A stretch of 64,000 nucleotides of DNA from Acidithiobacillus sp. AMEEHan (GTDB taxonomy: Bacteria; Pseudomonadota; Gammaproteobacteria; Acidithiobacillales; Acidithiobacillaceae), in NCBI RefSeq assembly GCF_030996345.1, contig NZ_CP118747.1, forward strand, positions 2,478,001-2,542,000, in the 5' to 3' direction. The translations under genes and the position numbers were made by a program. Every line of letters begins with the position of its first letter. Within the stretch, counting starts at the first letter, position 1. Positions 26,637-34,499 of this stretch are shown piece by piece. The notes below the pieces were generated by a model. It was not told the DNA's origin, searched no databases, and saw only the letters and a list, made by a program, of their open reading frames with translations.

Positions 26637-26876
26637 TCATCCTCCGGTGACCGGCGGGAAAAAGGCGATTTCATCACCATCCAGCACCGGCTCGGAGAAG
26701 GAAACGTGCACCTGATTGCGCGCTGCAAGGAGATGCTGCCCAGCCAGGGAAGTACCCGAAACGGCTTCCACCTGTGCCAGAACGTCGGCGATGGTGATAT
26801 TGTCCCGCATCTCCAGATCCATGGCATTCAATCCCAAGCGCTCCCGCACACTGGCAAAGAACTTGACGGAAATCAT
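26637..26876 (-). CDS. moaD: Molybdopterin synthase sulfur carrier MoaD
   Basis: Ubiquitin-like sulfur carrier of 79 aa ending in the required Gly-Gly (FFPPVTGG), which is thiocarboxylated and feeds sulfur to MoaE. The start ISVKFFASVRERLG is typical. An ATG-like start at 26906 is open, but a promoter candidate at 26909-26937 would put the transcript start after it, so 26876 is preferred. It is the first gene of the long moaD-to-tgpA unit and is divergent from sohB. Confidence 0.92.
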   Translation of the reverse strand: MISVKFFASVRERLGLNAMDLEMRDNITIADVLAQVEAVSGTSLAGQHLLAARNQVHVSFSEPVLDGDEIAFFPPVTGG

Positions 26877-26908
26877 CTCGGCGAGCACCCTTTGCAATCC
26901 ATCCACAG

Positions 26909-26937
26909 ATGGTAGACGTTGGCCCCTGGCCTTGCAA
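26909..26937 (-). promoter_or_regulatory. Candidate promoter for the moaD-to-tgpA unit
   Basis: On the minus strand, TTGCAA (26932-26937), a 17-base spacer and TACCAT (26909-26914), both 4 of 6, lie 33 bases before the moaD ATG in the only gap upstream of the unit. Confidence 0.4.
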
Positions 26938-26950
26938 GACGGATCCTCGC

Positions 26951-27931
26951 ATGCTCCTTGCCTATCTTCTCTTTCTCGCTGAAAGCGCCACCGTCGTCGT
27001 GGCGAGTCTCCTTTTTCTCTCTTGGTTCCCCTTCAGGCGCCAGCGCGACAAGGGCGCCAACCTGCGGATCACCGATCTCGGGCAGCGCTACGAGGAGCGG
27101 GCCAGCCGGCTGCTCCGGCAACGCCTACCCAAAAAGGAGGCCAAGGCCATCCTCAAGCAGCGCAAAAAGGCTCTTCAGGAGCGCGCCAAACAGGGACCGC
27201 AAAGCTGCCTCTATGTGCTCGACTTCAAAGGCGATCTCCGCGCCTCGGCGGTGGAGACCCTGCGCCAGGAGATCGACGTGATCCTCGCTGCCCGGCAGGA
27301 CGGTGATCGTGTCTGCCTACGCCTGGAAAGCGGCGGTGGCATGGTCAACACCTACGGTCTGGCGGCCGCGCAATTACTGCGCCTGCGCGAGGCCGGGCTC
27401 GAACTGAGCGTTCTTGTCGACAGTGTGGCCGCGAGCGGCGGCTACCTGATGGCCGCTGTTGCGCAACGCATCGTTGCCAGCCCTTTTGCCCTGGTCGGAT
27501 CGATTGGCGTCATCGCGCAGGTACCCAATTTTCATCGCTGGCTGCGGGAACACAACATCGATTTCGAGCAATTCACCGCCGGCAAATATAAGCGCACCGT
27601 CACCATCTTTGGCGAGAACACCGAAGCAGGTCGAGAAAAGCTGCGCGAGGAACTTGGCGAGATTCACGGGCAGTTTCGCGAACTGATCGGCCGCTATCGC
27701 CCGCAACTCGATCTGGAGAGGGTGGCCACCGGCGAAGCGTGGTTGGGAGAACGGGCGCTGGAGCTGGGGCTGGTGGATGAGCTTGCCACCAGCGATGGAT
27801 GGATTCAGCGCGCGGCAGAGACGCAAAAGGTGCTGCTGCTGGGTTTTGCCGAGCGACCCAGCTTGGCGCAACGCCTGGGGCTGAAGGCTCAACAGGTCTG
27901 GGACGGCATCTGGACCCCGCCCCTAGCCTGA
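26951..27931 (+). CDS. sohB: SohB-like inner-membrane S49 peptidase
   Basis: A 326-aa signal-peptide-peptidase-like (S49) protease with one N-terminal membrane helix (LLAYLLFLAESATVVVASLL). The Ser nucleophile is in VAASGGYLMAAVAQR (Ser162), and the general-base Lys lies in QFTAGKYKRTVTIFG (residues ~212-214). The charged stretch RQRLPKKEAKAILKQRKK is typical of SohB. ATG 26951 is taken, with GGA 7 bases upstream. Substrates are unknown; the family degrades membrane-associated peptides. Its stop overlaps the convergent DUF423 gene by 9 bases. Confidence 0.9.
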   Translation: MLLAYLLFLAESATVVVASLLFLSWFPFRRQRDKGANLRITDLGQRYEERASRLLRQRLPKKEAKAILKQRKKALQERAKQGPQSCLYVLDFKGDLRASAVETLRQEIDVILAARQDGDRVCLRLESGGGMVNTYGLAAAQLLRLREAGLELSVLVDSVAASGGYLMAAVAQRIVASPFALVGSIGVIAQVPNFHRWLREHNIDFEQFTAGKYKRTVTIFGENTEAGREKLREELGEIHGQFRELIGRYRPQLDLERVATGEAWLGERALELGLVDELATSDGWIQRAAETQKVLLLGFAERPSLAQRLGLKAQQVWDGIWTPPLA

Positions 27932-28327
27932 GCGGCTGCGCCAGAGAGCAAAGGCAAAAACCAGCCAAGACAGGATCATGGCCATACCACCAATGGGAGC
28001 AAGAAAGGCCCAGCTCTGACCGATCAGAGAGACCAGATAGAGGCCACCGCTGAAGAATAATACCCCAAGCAGAAGAAGGATTCCTGCCCAAGTCCAACTC
28101 GCCCGTGGTCCCCACTGCGCTATCGACAGGCCTAACAGGATCAGGCCGATGCCCTGGAAAAACTGGAAGCGATTCGCGATGTCATAGATTCGTAAAGCGT
28201 GATGGCTGACATCACCGGCCACCAGATGATCGCCCGCCGCCGCCAGAATCACCGCCAGAGAACAAATCAGCGCTCCCAGCGCGGCCCACGATGAACCATA
28301 CTTTTTGTGCTCCTCTCTTTGCTGCAT
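27923..28327 (-). CDS. DUF423 family membrane protein (YgdD-like)
   Basis: A 134-aa protein with four predicted membrane helices: WAALGALICSLAVILAAAG, FFQGIGLILLGLSIA, WAGILLLLGVLFFSGGLYLV and GGMAMILSWLVFAFAL. The size, helix layout and ANRFQFFQGIGL in the second helix fit DUF423, a small inner-membrane family of unknown function. The ATG at 28327 has AGGAG 7 bases upstream. It is transcribed alone, divergent from the NDUFA9-like gene. Confidence 0.85.
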   Translation of the reverse strand: MQQREEHKKYGSSWAALGALICSLAVILAAAGDHLVAGDVSHHALRIYDIANRFQFFQGIGLILLGLSIAQWGPRASWTWAGILLLLGVLFFSGGLYLVSLIGQSWAFLAPIGGMAMILSWLVFAFALWRSRSG

Positions 28328-28424
28328 TCCGTTTCTCCTAATCCGCGCATAAAATTCAGCGATAATACCGTGTGGAAGAGCCATGCTATCCTAAACGCGT
28401 AGTTACCGTGCAGGAGCGTCACCC

Positions 28425-29480
28425 ATGTCTCATCGTATCGTCATTCTTGGTGGATCCGGCTTCGTCGGCCGGCACCTGGCCGAGCGACTGTGCCAGCAAG
28501 GGCACCAAGTTCGCATACTGACCCGCAATCGTGAACGCCACCGCGAGGATCTTCTGGTCTTGCCCGGGCTGGAGCTGGTGCAGGCGAACGTGCACGATCC
28601 CGTGGAACTCGAGCGCCAGCTTCAGGATCGCGACGTCGCCATCAATCTGGTGGGTATCCTCCATGAGCGTCGGCGCGGACGCAACGATCTGCCCCCAGAG
28701 CGCCATGGCGACTTCGAGAAGAACCATATCGAGCTGCCGCGGCTGCTCGCCAATACCTGTGCCCGCCTGGGCGTGCAAAGGCTCTTGCATATGAGCGCGC
28801 TGGGCGCGAGTCCGGTGGGGCCGAGCGCCTACTTGCGCTCGAAAGGAATCGGCGAGGAGATCGTGCGTCAGGCCGGTGAAAATAGCGCCGCACTCGGACA
28901 TTTCACCTACCTCAACGGCCCGAAACTGATCTGGGGGCGCGGACTGCACGTTACCAGCTTCCGGCCTTCGGTGATCTTTGGTGACGGAGACAGTTTTTTC
29001 AATCAGTTTGCCAAACTGCTGCGCTCCGTTCCCTTGTTCATCCCCCTCGCCAAAGCCAACGCAAAACTACAACCCGTCTGGGTTGAGGATGTCGTCAGCG
29101 CCTTCGTCCAGGCCATCGATGACCCCAAGACCTTCGGCAAGTCGTTCGATCTCTGTGGCCCGAAGGTCTATACCCTGGCGGAGATCCTGCGCTATACCCA
29201 GAGCCTGATCGGCAAGCACCAGGCCATCATTCCCCTATGTGATCTGCTCGCCACTGTGCAAGCCAGCGTCTTCGAAAAGCTGCCGGGCAAGATCATCACC
29301 CGCGACAATCTCCTCTCCCTGTCCGTGGATAACGTTTGTCAGCGCAATGATCTACTGCATGCCTTTGGCATCGAGGCAACAGCATTGGAGAGCGTGGTAC
29401 CGGAGTACATCGGCGGGGGACGCGCGGCCCAGCTATCCGCCGCCCGGCAACGGCGCGCGGGACAGCGCAAGGACGCCTGA
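28425..29480 (+). CDS. NDUFA9-like NAD(P)-binding protein (atypical SDR)
   Basis: A 351-aa extended short-chain-dehydrogenase-like protein. The dinucleotide-binding GGSGFVGRHLAERL is at residues ~9-22. The Ser/Tyr/Lys region (LLHMSALGASPVGPSAYLRS, then KG) and SFRPSVIFGDGDSFFNQFA fit the complex I NDUFA9 subfamily (atypical SDR group 5), often annotated in bacteria as NAD-dependent epimerase. The ATG has AGGAG 8 bases upstream. No other complex I gene is nearby, so a complex I role is uncertain. Confidence 0.85.
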   Translation: MSHRIVILGGSGFVGRHLAERLCQQGHQVRILTRNRERHREDLLVLPGLELVQANVHDPVELERQLQDRDVAINLVGILHERRRGRNDLPPERHGDFEKNHIELPRLLANTCARLGVQRLLHMSALGASPVGPSAYLRSKGIGEEIVRQAGENSAALGHFTYLNGPKLIWGRGLHVTSFRPSVIFGDGDSFFNQFAKLLRSVPLFIPLAKANAKLQPVWVEDVVSAFVQAIDDPKTFGKSFDLCGPKVYTLAEILRYTQSLIGKHQAIIPLCDLLATVQASVFEKLPGKIITRDNLLSLSVDNVCQRNDLLHAFGIEATALESVVPEYIGGGRAAQLSAARQRRAGQRKDA

Positions 29481-29490
29481 CGCGGCCTGG

Positions 29491-29892
29491 TCAGTGTGTA
29501 TTGGGGAGGGGTAACTCGCGCAGCAGGCGCTCGCGAGTTTCTGCATCAAGTTCCAACAATACTGCATCCAGACCCGCACGGGCACGGGCGTCGCCTTGCA
29601 GGGCCGCCGAGCGAAAGAGCTCGTAGGCGTATTCCAGACTGCGTTCGACGCCCTGTCCCTGATAAAAAAGCAGACCCAGGTTGAACTGTGCCGGAGCGTC
29701 TCCCTGATCGGCGGCGGCACTGTACCAACGTGCCGCCTCGACGAAATTCTGGGCCACCCCCTGCCCATTGGCGAAGCGCACGCCCATGTTGAATTGGGCG
29801 ACGGGGTCACCCTCCTGAGCCATTTTGCGCAACGCCTCGAGCTCGTCGCGCAGACCCGCCATCGCCATCAAATCGACATGATCGTCCGCCAT
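29491..29892 (-). CDS. Sel1-repeat protein
   Basis: A small 133-aa protein with Sel1-like (TPR-related) repeats: AQFNMGVRFANGQGVAQNFV-type and AQFNLGLLFYQGQGVERSLE-type units about 36 residues apart, with further helical sequence either side. No signal peptide is seen. Such repeats bind other proteins. It starts 12 bases after the opgH stop on the same strand and is probably the last gene of the opg operon. Confidence 0.85.
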   Translation of the reverse strand: MADDHVDLMAMAGLRDELEALRKMAQEGDPVAQFNMGVRFANGQGVAQNFVEAARWYSAAADQGDAPAQFNLGLLFYQGQGVERSLEYAYELFRSAALQGDARARAGLDAVLLELDAETRERLLRELPLPNTH

Positions 29893-29904
29893 GGCCTAAA
29901 GATA

Positions 29905-31950
29905 CTAGGACAACCCCCAGGCCGCCAGCTTTTCCGGCTCGTGCTGCGACCAGACGGCGCGGTGCAAGGTCAACATCGCCTGTCGATCGCTGAGCAGGAT
30001 ATTTCGTTCGCGCCGACTCAGCTCTGCGGGGCCCAGGGTAAGGGCCTTGTTGCACAATGCAGCGGTGGTTCCCCAAAGTCCCGTACGATCTCGCTGCAAG
30101 GCCGCATGGACAGCGTTGAAACGCGGATCCACGACCGTGGCAATGAAGGCATCACCCGCCACCTGCGGCAAGAAATCCACATACTCCGGTCCGAGTTCAC
30201 GCAGTTCCCGGGGCACCTGGATCTCCTCGGGAATCAGGAACAAGCGGCGACGCCGGGCCCACAAGCCCCAAGAGCTACGGCTGGTGAACACCGCCAGCGG
30301 TACCGACAGGGCCAGCCCCAGAAAAATCGGCAAAAGCCAGGCAAAGTGCCAGAATCCCAAGAACGGCTGGGCAGCAAACAGAAAAGAGATGCCAATCAAA
30401 CTAAGTACGCCGAACTGACGCACGGCGACCCGCCAGGGAGTTTCCTGGTCGCCACGCACCTGCGCGCCCCACTTCACTCCCCGTCCGGTCAGGGTCTGTA
30501 CCACGAAGATGCTGTGGTAAACCATGCGCACCGGAGCCAGAGCGATGGCAAAGGTACTCTCGAGGATCACCCCCACCAGCATGGCGCCGGTTCCACCGAA
30601 ATACTTTGCCTGGCGTGACCAATGCACCCAAAGCACCGCGAGCAGCTTGGGACCCAGCAGAAAAGTCAGGGTGATGGCAAAAAGCCAGACTGGCAGAGGA
30701 TTATCCATACCGTAGTGAAACAGGCTCATGGAGCTACTGGAGCCCCCGTGGGCCCAATAAATCAGACCGGAAATCGCTCCCAGTATGAGAAAAATACCCC
30801 ACAATGGTGCTGCCAGAAAGGACATGGCGCCGTTGATGAAGAGGAAGCGATGTGCCGAGCGCAGGCGATCTGCGGCCAGCAGGCGAAGATGCTGCATGTT
30901 TCCCTGCGCCCAGCGGCGGTCACGCTTCAGGTCGTCGATCAGCGTGGGAGGCGACTCCTCCCAGCTGCCGCCCAGCTCCGGAAGAAACCAGACTTCCCAT
31001 CCCGCGCGCGCCATCAGGGCCGCCTCGACAAAATCGTGGCTGAGCAACTGGCCACCGAGAGGCGCGCGACCCGGAAGAATCGGCAAGGCGCAATGTTGGG
31101 TAAACGGCGCCACCCGAATCATGGCGTTATGACCAATGAAGTGACCATCGCCGAGCTGCCAGAAACGCAGGCCAGCACTGAATAGTGGGCCATAGAGCCG
31201 TTGGGAAAATTGCTGGATGCGGGCATAGAGAGTCGACCGGTTGACGGAGACGGGCTGGGTCTGCAGGATGCCCACCTGTGGGTTTCCCTCCATGATCTCT
31301 AGCATCCGATACAGCGTATCGCCAGTCATCACGCTGTCGGCGTCAAGCACGACCATGTACTCGTAGTGCTTACCCCAGCGCCGGCAAAAATCGGCGACAT
31401 TGCCACTTTTGGCGTGGTTGTTGACTGGCCGGCGGCGATAATGGATACGACCAAAGGCGTTGAGCTCTTCACAAAGACTCGCCCACGCCAACTCCTCGCT
31501 GACCCAAGACTGCGGATCGCGACTATCGCTGAGCAGGAAAAAGGAAAAATGGTCGAGCTTGCCGGTTCGCTGCACAGAGCGATAGCAGGCCTGTAATCCC
31601 GCTATGGTGCGTGCAACTTCCTCATTGTAAATGGGCATGATGACGGCCACCCGAGCATCTGCCCGCGGGGAACGACGCAGCTCCTCGGGGTCGTGGGCGA
31701 TGCGGCGAGCACGACCCTGCAGCAGAACGAAAAAGCCCACCAGGGCAGTCCAAAAACCCGCGGAGATCCATGCGAAGAGCAAGACGAAGACGCTGAGAGT
31801 CAACACCTCCAGCCACAGCGGTTGCGAGAGTGAGAGCGCATGTTCCAACAGCACTCCCAGCGCCGCCGCCGGAAACGCAATCAGCGCCGTCAACCAGCGT
31901 CTTCTGCCCTGACTCAAGGCCTCCCAGGCACGCGTCGGACGGCGGTTCAT
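29905..31950 (-). CDS. opgH: Osmoregulated periplasmic glucan glucosyltransferase OpgH
   Basis: Inner-membrane GT2 glucosyltransferase that makes and exports the beta-glucan backbone; 681 aa. The GT2 core has VIMPIYNEEVARTIAGLQA, the catalytic YMVVLDADSVMTGDTLYRM, LSHDFVEAALMARAGWEVW, and the product-binding DDLKRDRRWAQGNMQHLRLL. About six to eight membrane helices flank it. The ATG at 31950 overlaps the upstream gene stop (ATGA). Compared with the E. coli protein (847 aa), it lacks most of the ~140-residue cytoplasmic N-terminal extension; the preceding 164-aa gene may supply that part. Confidence 0.93.
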   Translation of the reverse strand: MNRRPTRAWEALSQGRRRWLTALIAFPAAALGVLLEHALSLSQPLWLEVLTLSVFVLLFAWISAGFWTALVGFFVLLQGRARRIAHDPEELRRSPRADARVAVIMPIYNEEVARTIAGLQACYRSVQRTGKLDHFSFFLLSDSRDPQSWVSEELAWASLCEELNAFGRIHYRRRPVNNHAKSGNVADFCRRWGKHYEYMVVLDADSVMTGDTLYRMLEIMEGNPQVGILQTQPVSVNRSTLYARIQQFSQRLYGPLFSAGLRFWQLGDGHFIGHNAMIRVAPFTQHCALPILPGRAPLGGQLLSHDFVEAALMARAGWEVWFLPELGGSWEESPPTLIDDLKRDRRWAQGNMQHLRLLAADRLRSAHRFLFINGAMSFLAAPLWGIFLILGAISGLIYWAHGGSSSSMSLFHYGMDNPLPVWLFAITLTFLLGPKLLAVLWVHWSRQAKYFGGTGAMLVGVILESTFAIALAPVRMVYHSIFVVQTLTGRGVKWGAQVRGDQETPWRVAVRQFGVLSLIGISFLFAAQPFLGFWHFAWLLPIFLGLALSVPLAVFTSRSSWGLWARRRRLFLIPEEIQVPRELRELGPEYVDFLPQVAGDAFIATVVDPRFNAVHAALQRDRTGLWGTTAALCNKALTLGPAELSRRERNILLSDRQAMLTLHRAVWSQHEPEKLAAWGLS

Positions 31951-32441
31951 CGCACATTCCCGAAGAAAGGCACCAAACGCCGGCTGCGATTCCAGACGTC
32001 GCGTAGAGACTGCATCCGACGCTGCAGAAACGCAGAGACCGAGCGCTGCATCGGTACGGAAGCCATTTTGCTGCGTTGTGCTTGCAACTGGTGCCCACGC
32101 AACCAACGGCTCGGCTGCTCGATTTCCGCAGGCAACACCGGACGCAAGGTGAGTGCTAGTCGCGCTTCCCACTCATCACCGCGATGCAGGGTGGCGATAC
32201 GATTCTGCAAAGTGGCAAAGATACGCGCACTGCGCACCGTCGGATCGTCCATGGGTAACTGACGCAACTGCAGGGCGAGTTCAGCTTGTAGCCACAAGCG
32301 TTGCGCATCGTCGAAAGGCAAGCGCGACAAGTAGGCCTCCATGCGTGACAAGAGAACGGTGTCTTCGGCGGTCACGGGATCTGTTGCCTGAGGCAAAGGA
32401 AGATCCACCGCGGAACCTGATTGCCAGTGATCAACGTACAT
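31947..32441 (-). CDS. Unknown 164-aa protein between opgG and opgH, perhaps a detached OpgH N-terminal module
   Basis: I do not recognise this family. It is a soluble-looking, mainly helical protein with no signal peptide or membrane segment: VLLSRMEAYLSRLPFDDAQR, LWLQAELALQLRQLPMDD, and a basic C-terminal third ending RDVWNRSRRLVPFFG. The start is excellent, with AAGGAGGT 7 bases before the ATG at 32441, one base after opgG. Its stop overlaps the opgH ATG. The position and the missing N-terminal extension of OpgH suggest it is that extension encoded separately; this is inference. It is surely translated in the opg operon. Confidence 0.7.
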   Translation of the reverse strand: MYVDHWQSGSAVDLPLPQATDPVTAEDTVLLSRMEAYLSRLPFDDAQRLWLQAELALQLRQLPMDDPTVRSARIFATLQNRIATLHRGDEWEARLALTLRPVLPAEIEQPSRWLRGHQLQAQRSKMASVPMQRSVSAFLQRRMQSLRDVWNRSRRLVPFFGNVR

Positions 32442-32442
32442 G

Positions 32443-33972
32443 TCAGCGACCTCCTTGGGCGGGTTGCAAGAGAAAGGTCCAGGTGTTGGTCATCACCTGA
32501 CCGTCGAGGGTTAAATACGCGCGTAAATTGCTTGGCGTCTGGCCCGCCACCTTGACATCGGCCAGCAGGCGCCAGAAGTGACCATTGGCGGAATATTCAA
32601 GCCGCTGATCGCGGACCTGCGCACCGTCAGCAGCGCTGAAATGTGCCTGCACCGGCATGCTTCCTGGAAGGCGGGTGAGCGCGCCACCGGAAAAATCGAT
32701 GACGACATGCTGCCAGGCCGGCTCTTTCACGTCATGCCCAAGATAGGTCGCCGTGGGGTGTGCCAATGGAATCAGACCATGCTGATTATTAAAAAAACGC
32801 AACTGATAGGCATAATGGTAGGCAGCACCGGGCTGTGGCGGCGTTGCCGGCACCCAGAAGACATCGATGTTGTCCATGTCCGGATTATTGGTGGGCAACT
32901 CGACCAGGCGCACCTGCCCTTTGCCCCAGTCACCCACTGGGCTCACCCAGACACTCGGACGACGCTGATACTGGGTCTCGATGCCCTGGTACGCGGCAAA
33001 ATCCCGTGGTTGCTGAATCAGACCAAAGCCCTGGGGTTGCTGCATTTCGTAGCTGGTAGTCTGGATTTGCAAAGGATTATCCAAGGGACGGCTGATCCAT
33101 TCGCCATTGCCGTTGGCCAGAACCAACTCACTAGAGTCATGTTGGGCCGGGTGCCAGTCTCCAGCTCGTACTCCACGTCCGTGGCCATGCCAAAACATGC
33201 TGGTGAGGGGTGCCAGTTCCAGGACCTGCACTGGCTTGCGCAAATAAATCGTCGCCTCGACGTCCACGACGCAGTCGGTTCCGGGGTGGATCACAAAACG
33301 ATACGCACCGGTGACTACAGAACTGTCCATGAGTGCGTAAACCGTCATCTCCGTCGCCCCGGGCGCGGGCTTCACCAGCCAGATATGGCGGAAATAGGGA
33401 AAGATTTCTCCCGAGGGCTGCGCGGTGTCGATGCCGATTCCCCGCGCCGAGGTGCCGTAAATTGCATTTTTTCCGACCGCCCGAAAATAGGTGGCGCCGA
33501 GAAAAGAGATGAATTCATTGTAATTGGGCGGAGTATTCAGCGGATAGAGCAGACGGAATCCGGCGTAGCCCAGATCACTGGGCAGGTCTTGCGGATGCAG
33601 GTCGCCGAAGGTGAAATCCTGGATCCGGAACGGAATGGGACGCACGCTGCCATCAGCTACCACCGAGATCCTTTCCGGACGCGGAAAATAGGACCCAGGC
33701 AGATAGAACTGCACCTGAAACGGACTATCGCTATCCGACCAATAGGGATTGATGTCCTGAATTTGCGCATACTGCGCGGGGTCGAGACCTTTGAGGAATG
33801 CCGGCAATTTCGGCGGCGTCGCGTCATAGGTTTCGTGCGCGAGACTGCGCGCCCGCGCTTCGACTTGGGCAAAACCGAAGTCGTTGGCCTGCGCAAGCGC
33901 GGCGCCAGAGACGAAGAGCGCCAGACCCAAAAGCATCCGGCGCGAAACGACAGAACAGGGAAAATTATTCAT
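32443..33972 (-). CDS. opgG: Periplasmic glucan biosynthesis protein OpgG/OpgD
   Basis: Periplasmic protein needed to release or branch the glucan made by OpgH; 509 aa. The N-terminal export signal is SRRMLLGLALFVSGAALAQA, and the Arg-Arg pair could make it Tat-dependent, as for OpgD. Family blocks are SFLGATYFRAVGKNAIYGTS, ARGIGIDTAQPSGEIFPYF, GNGEWISRPLDNP and GWVSPVGDWGKG-like sequence near residue 350. It starts the opg operon, with about 250 AT-richer bases upstream. OpgG and OpgD are not easily separated by eye. Confidence 0.93.
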   Translation of the reverse strand: MNNFPCSVVSRRMLLGLALFVSGAALAQANDFGFAQVEARARSLAHETYDATPPKLPAFLKGLDPAQYAQIQDINPYWSDSDSPFQVQFYLPGSYFPRPERISVVADGSVRPIPFRIQDFTFGDLHPQDLPSDLGYAGFRLLYPLNTPPNYNEFISFLGATYFRAVGKNAIYGTSARGIGIDTAQPSGEIFPYFRHIWLVKPAPGATEMTVYALMDSSVVTGAYRFVIHPGTDCVVDVEATIYLRKPVQVLELAPLTSMFWHGHGRGVRAGDWHPAQHDSSELVLANGNGEWISRPLDNPLQIQTTSYEMQQPQGFGLIQQPRDFAAYQGIETQYQRRPSVWVSPVGDWGKGQVRLVELPTNNPDMDNIDVFWVPATPPQPGAAYHYAYQLRFFNNQHGLIPLAHPTATYLGHDVKEPAWQHVVIDFSGGALTRLPGSMPVQAHFSAADGAQVRDQRLEYSANGHFWRLLADVKVAGQTPSNLRAYLTLDGQVMTNTWTFLLQPAQGGR

Positions 33973-34190
33973 GGCAGCACAGAAGCAAAGGACATGCCAG
34001 AATATATCGTTCTGTTTTTATTGTTATTTTGCGAATTTCACCGAGAGAAGCGTCGCCGTATCCCGACAAAACTCGCTCAGTATCATCAAAAACCGTAAAT
34101 TTTTGTACAGATCAGCGAGGAATTTCAGAATATGAGCGAAAAATAGAATTCTAAGACTATAAATCAATGGGTTAAGGCTTCCTTGCGGCG
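33973..34190. other. AT-rich leader/control region upstream of opgG
   Basis: An AT-rich stretch without a credible gene. The opgG promoter must lie here. A TATATT on the minus strand near 34010 is the best -10-like hexamer, but no -35 fits it. No repeat or riboswitch fold is obvious. Confidence 0.35.
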
Positions 34191-34216
34191 AAAAATCTGT
34201 CGCCTTTTGGCGACAG
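34191..34216 (-). terminator. Rho-independent terminator after the HMA protein gene
   Basis: A perfect 8-bp stem CTGTCGCC/GGCGACAG (34197-34204 with 34209-34216) and a 4-base loop, followed on the minus strand by ATTTTT. It starts 13 bases past the stop codon of the small metal-binding protein gene. Confidence 0.8.
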
Positions 34217-34229
34217 GCCACCGCAATCC

Positions 34230-34430
34230 CTACCGTACAGTTGCCTGATAGCCTTCCTCTGCCAAAGCAGCCTGGAGGTCCGCAAGCGCCACCTCTCCGA
34301 CTACGGTCGCGGAATCGGGAAGTCTGACTTCCACCTGTTGCACGCCAGGCACCGACCGTAGTGCCTGGGTCGCCGCGCGCACGCAATGTTCACAGGTCAT
34401 TCCGGTAATCTTCAGCTGGATTTCCGCCAC
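34230..34430 (-). CDS. Heavy-metal-associated (HMA) domain protein, CopZ/MerP-like
   Basis: A 66-aa single HMA domain with a ferredoxin-like fold. The metal site is KITGMTCEHCVRAATQAL, and the rest (QQVEVRLPDSATVVGEVAL) fits soluble metallochaperones. No signal peptide is present, so it is cytoplasmic. There are tandem GTG codons at 34433 and 34430; the second is preferred, with GGAGG 6 bases upstream. It has its own promoter of the MerR-regulated type (34465-34496) and its own terminator. Copper chaperone is the default call, but the promoter looks more like those answering Cd/Pb/Zn/Hg sensors. No metal ATPase gene is adjacent. Confidence 0.88.
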   Translation of the reverse strand: MAEIQLKITGMTCEHCVRAATQALRSVPGVQQVEVRLPDSATVVGEVALADLQAALAEEGYQATVR

Positions 34431-34464
34431 CACTCACCTCCATGCAATGAAACTTGGTTAGGAT

Positions 34465-34496
34465 AGAATACCCCCTGTACCGTGCTACAGAGTCAA
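34465..34496 (-). promoter_or_regulatory. MerR-family-type metal-responsive promoter/operator
   Basis: On the minus strand, TTGACT (34491-34496), a 20-base spacer and TATTCT (34465-34470). The spacer contains the dyad CTGTA-N6-TACAG (34475-34490). An over-long 19-20-base spacer carrying a dyad is the hallmark of promoters bent by MerR-type activators. The stretch GACTCTGTAG...TACAGGG resembles the remembered ZntR, CadR and PbrR sites. It lies between the DUF3429 stop and the HMA gene. Confidence 0.7.
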
Positions 34497-34499
34497 TCC

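Noticed and set aside
32578-34098. 506-codon open frame opposite opgG
   Set aside because: Antisense shadow of a fully conserved gene.
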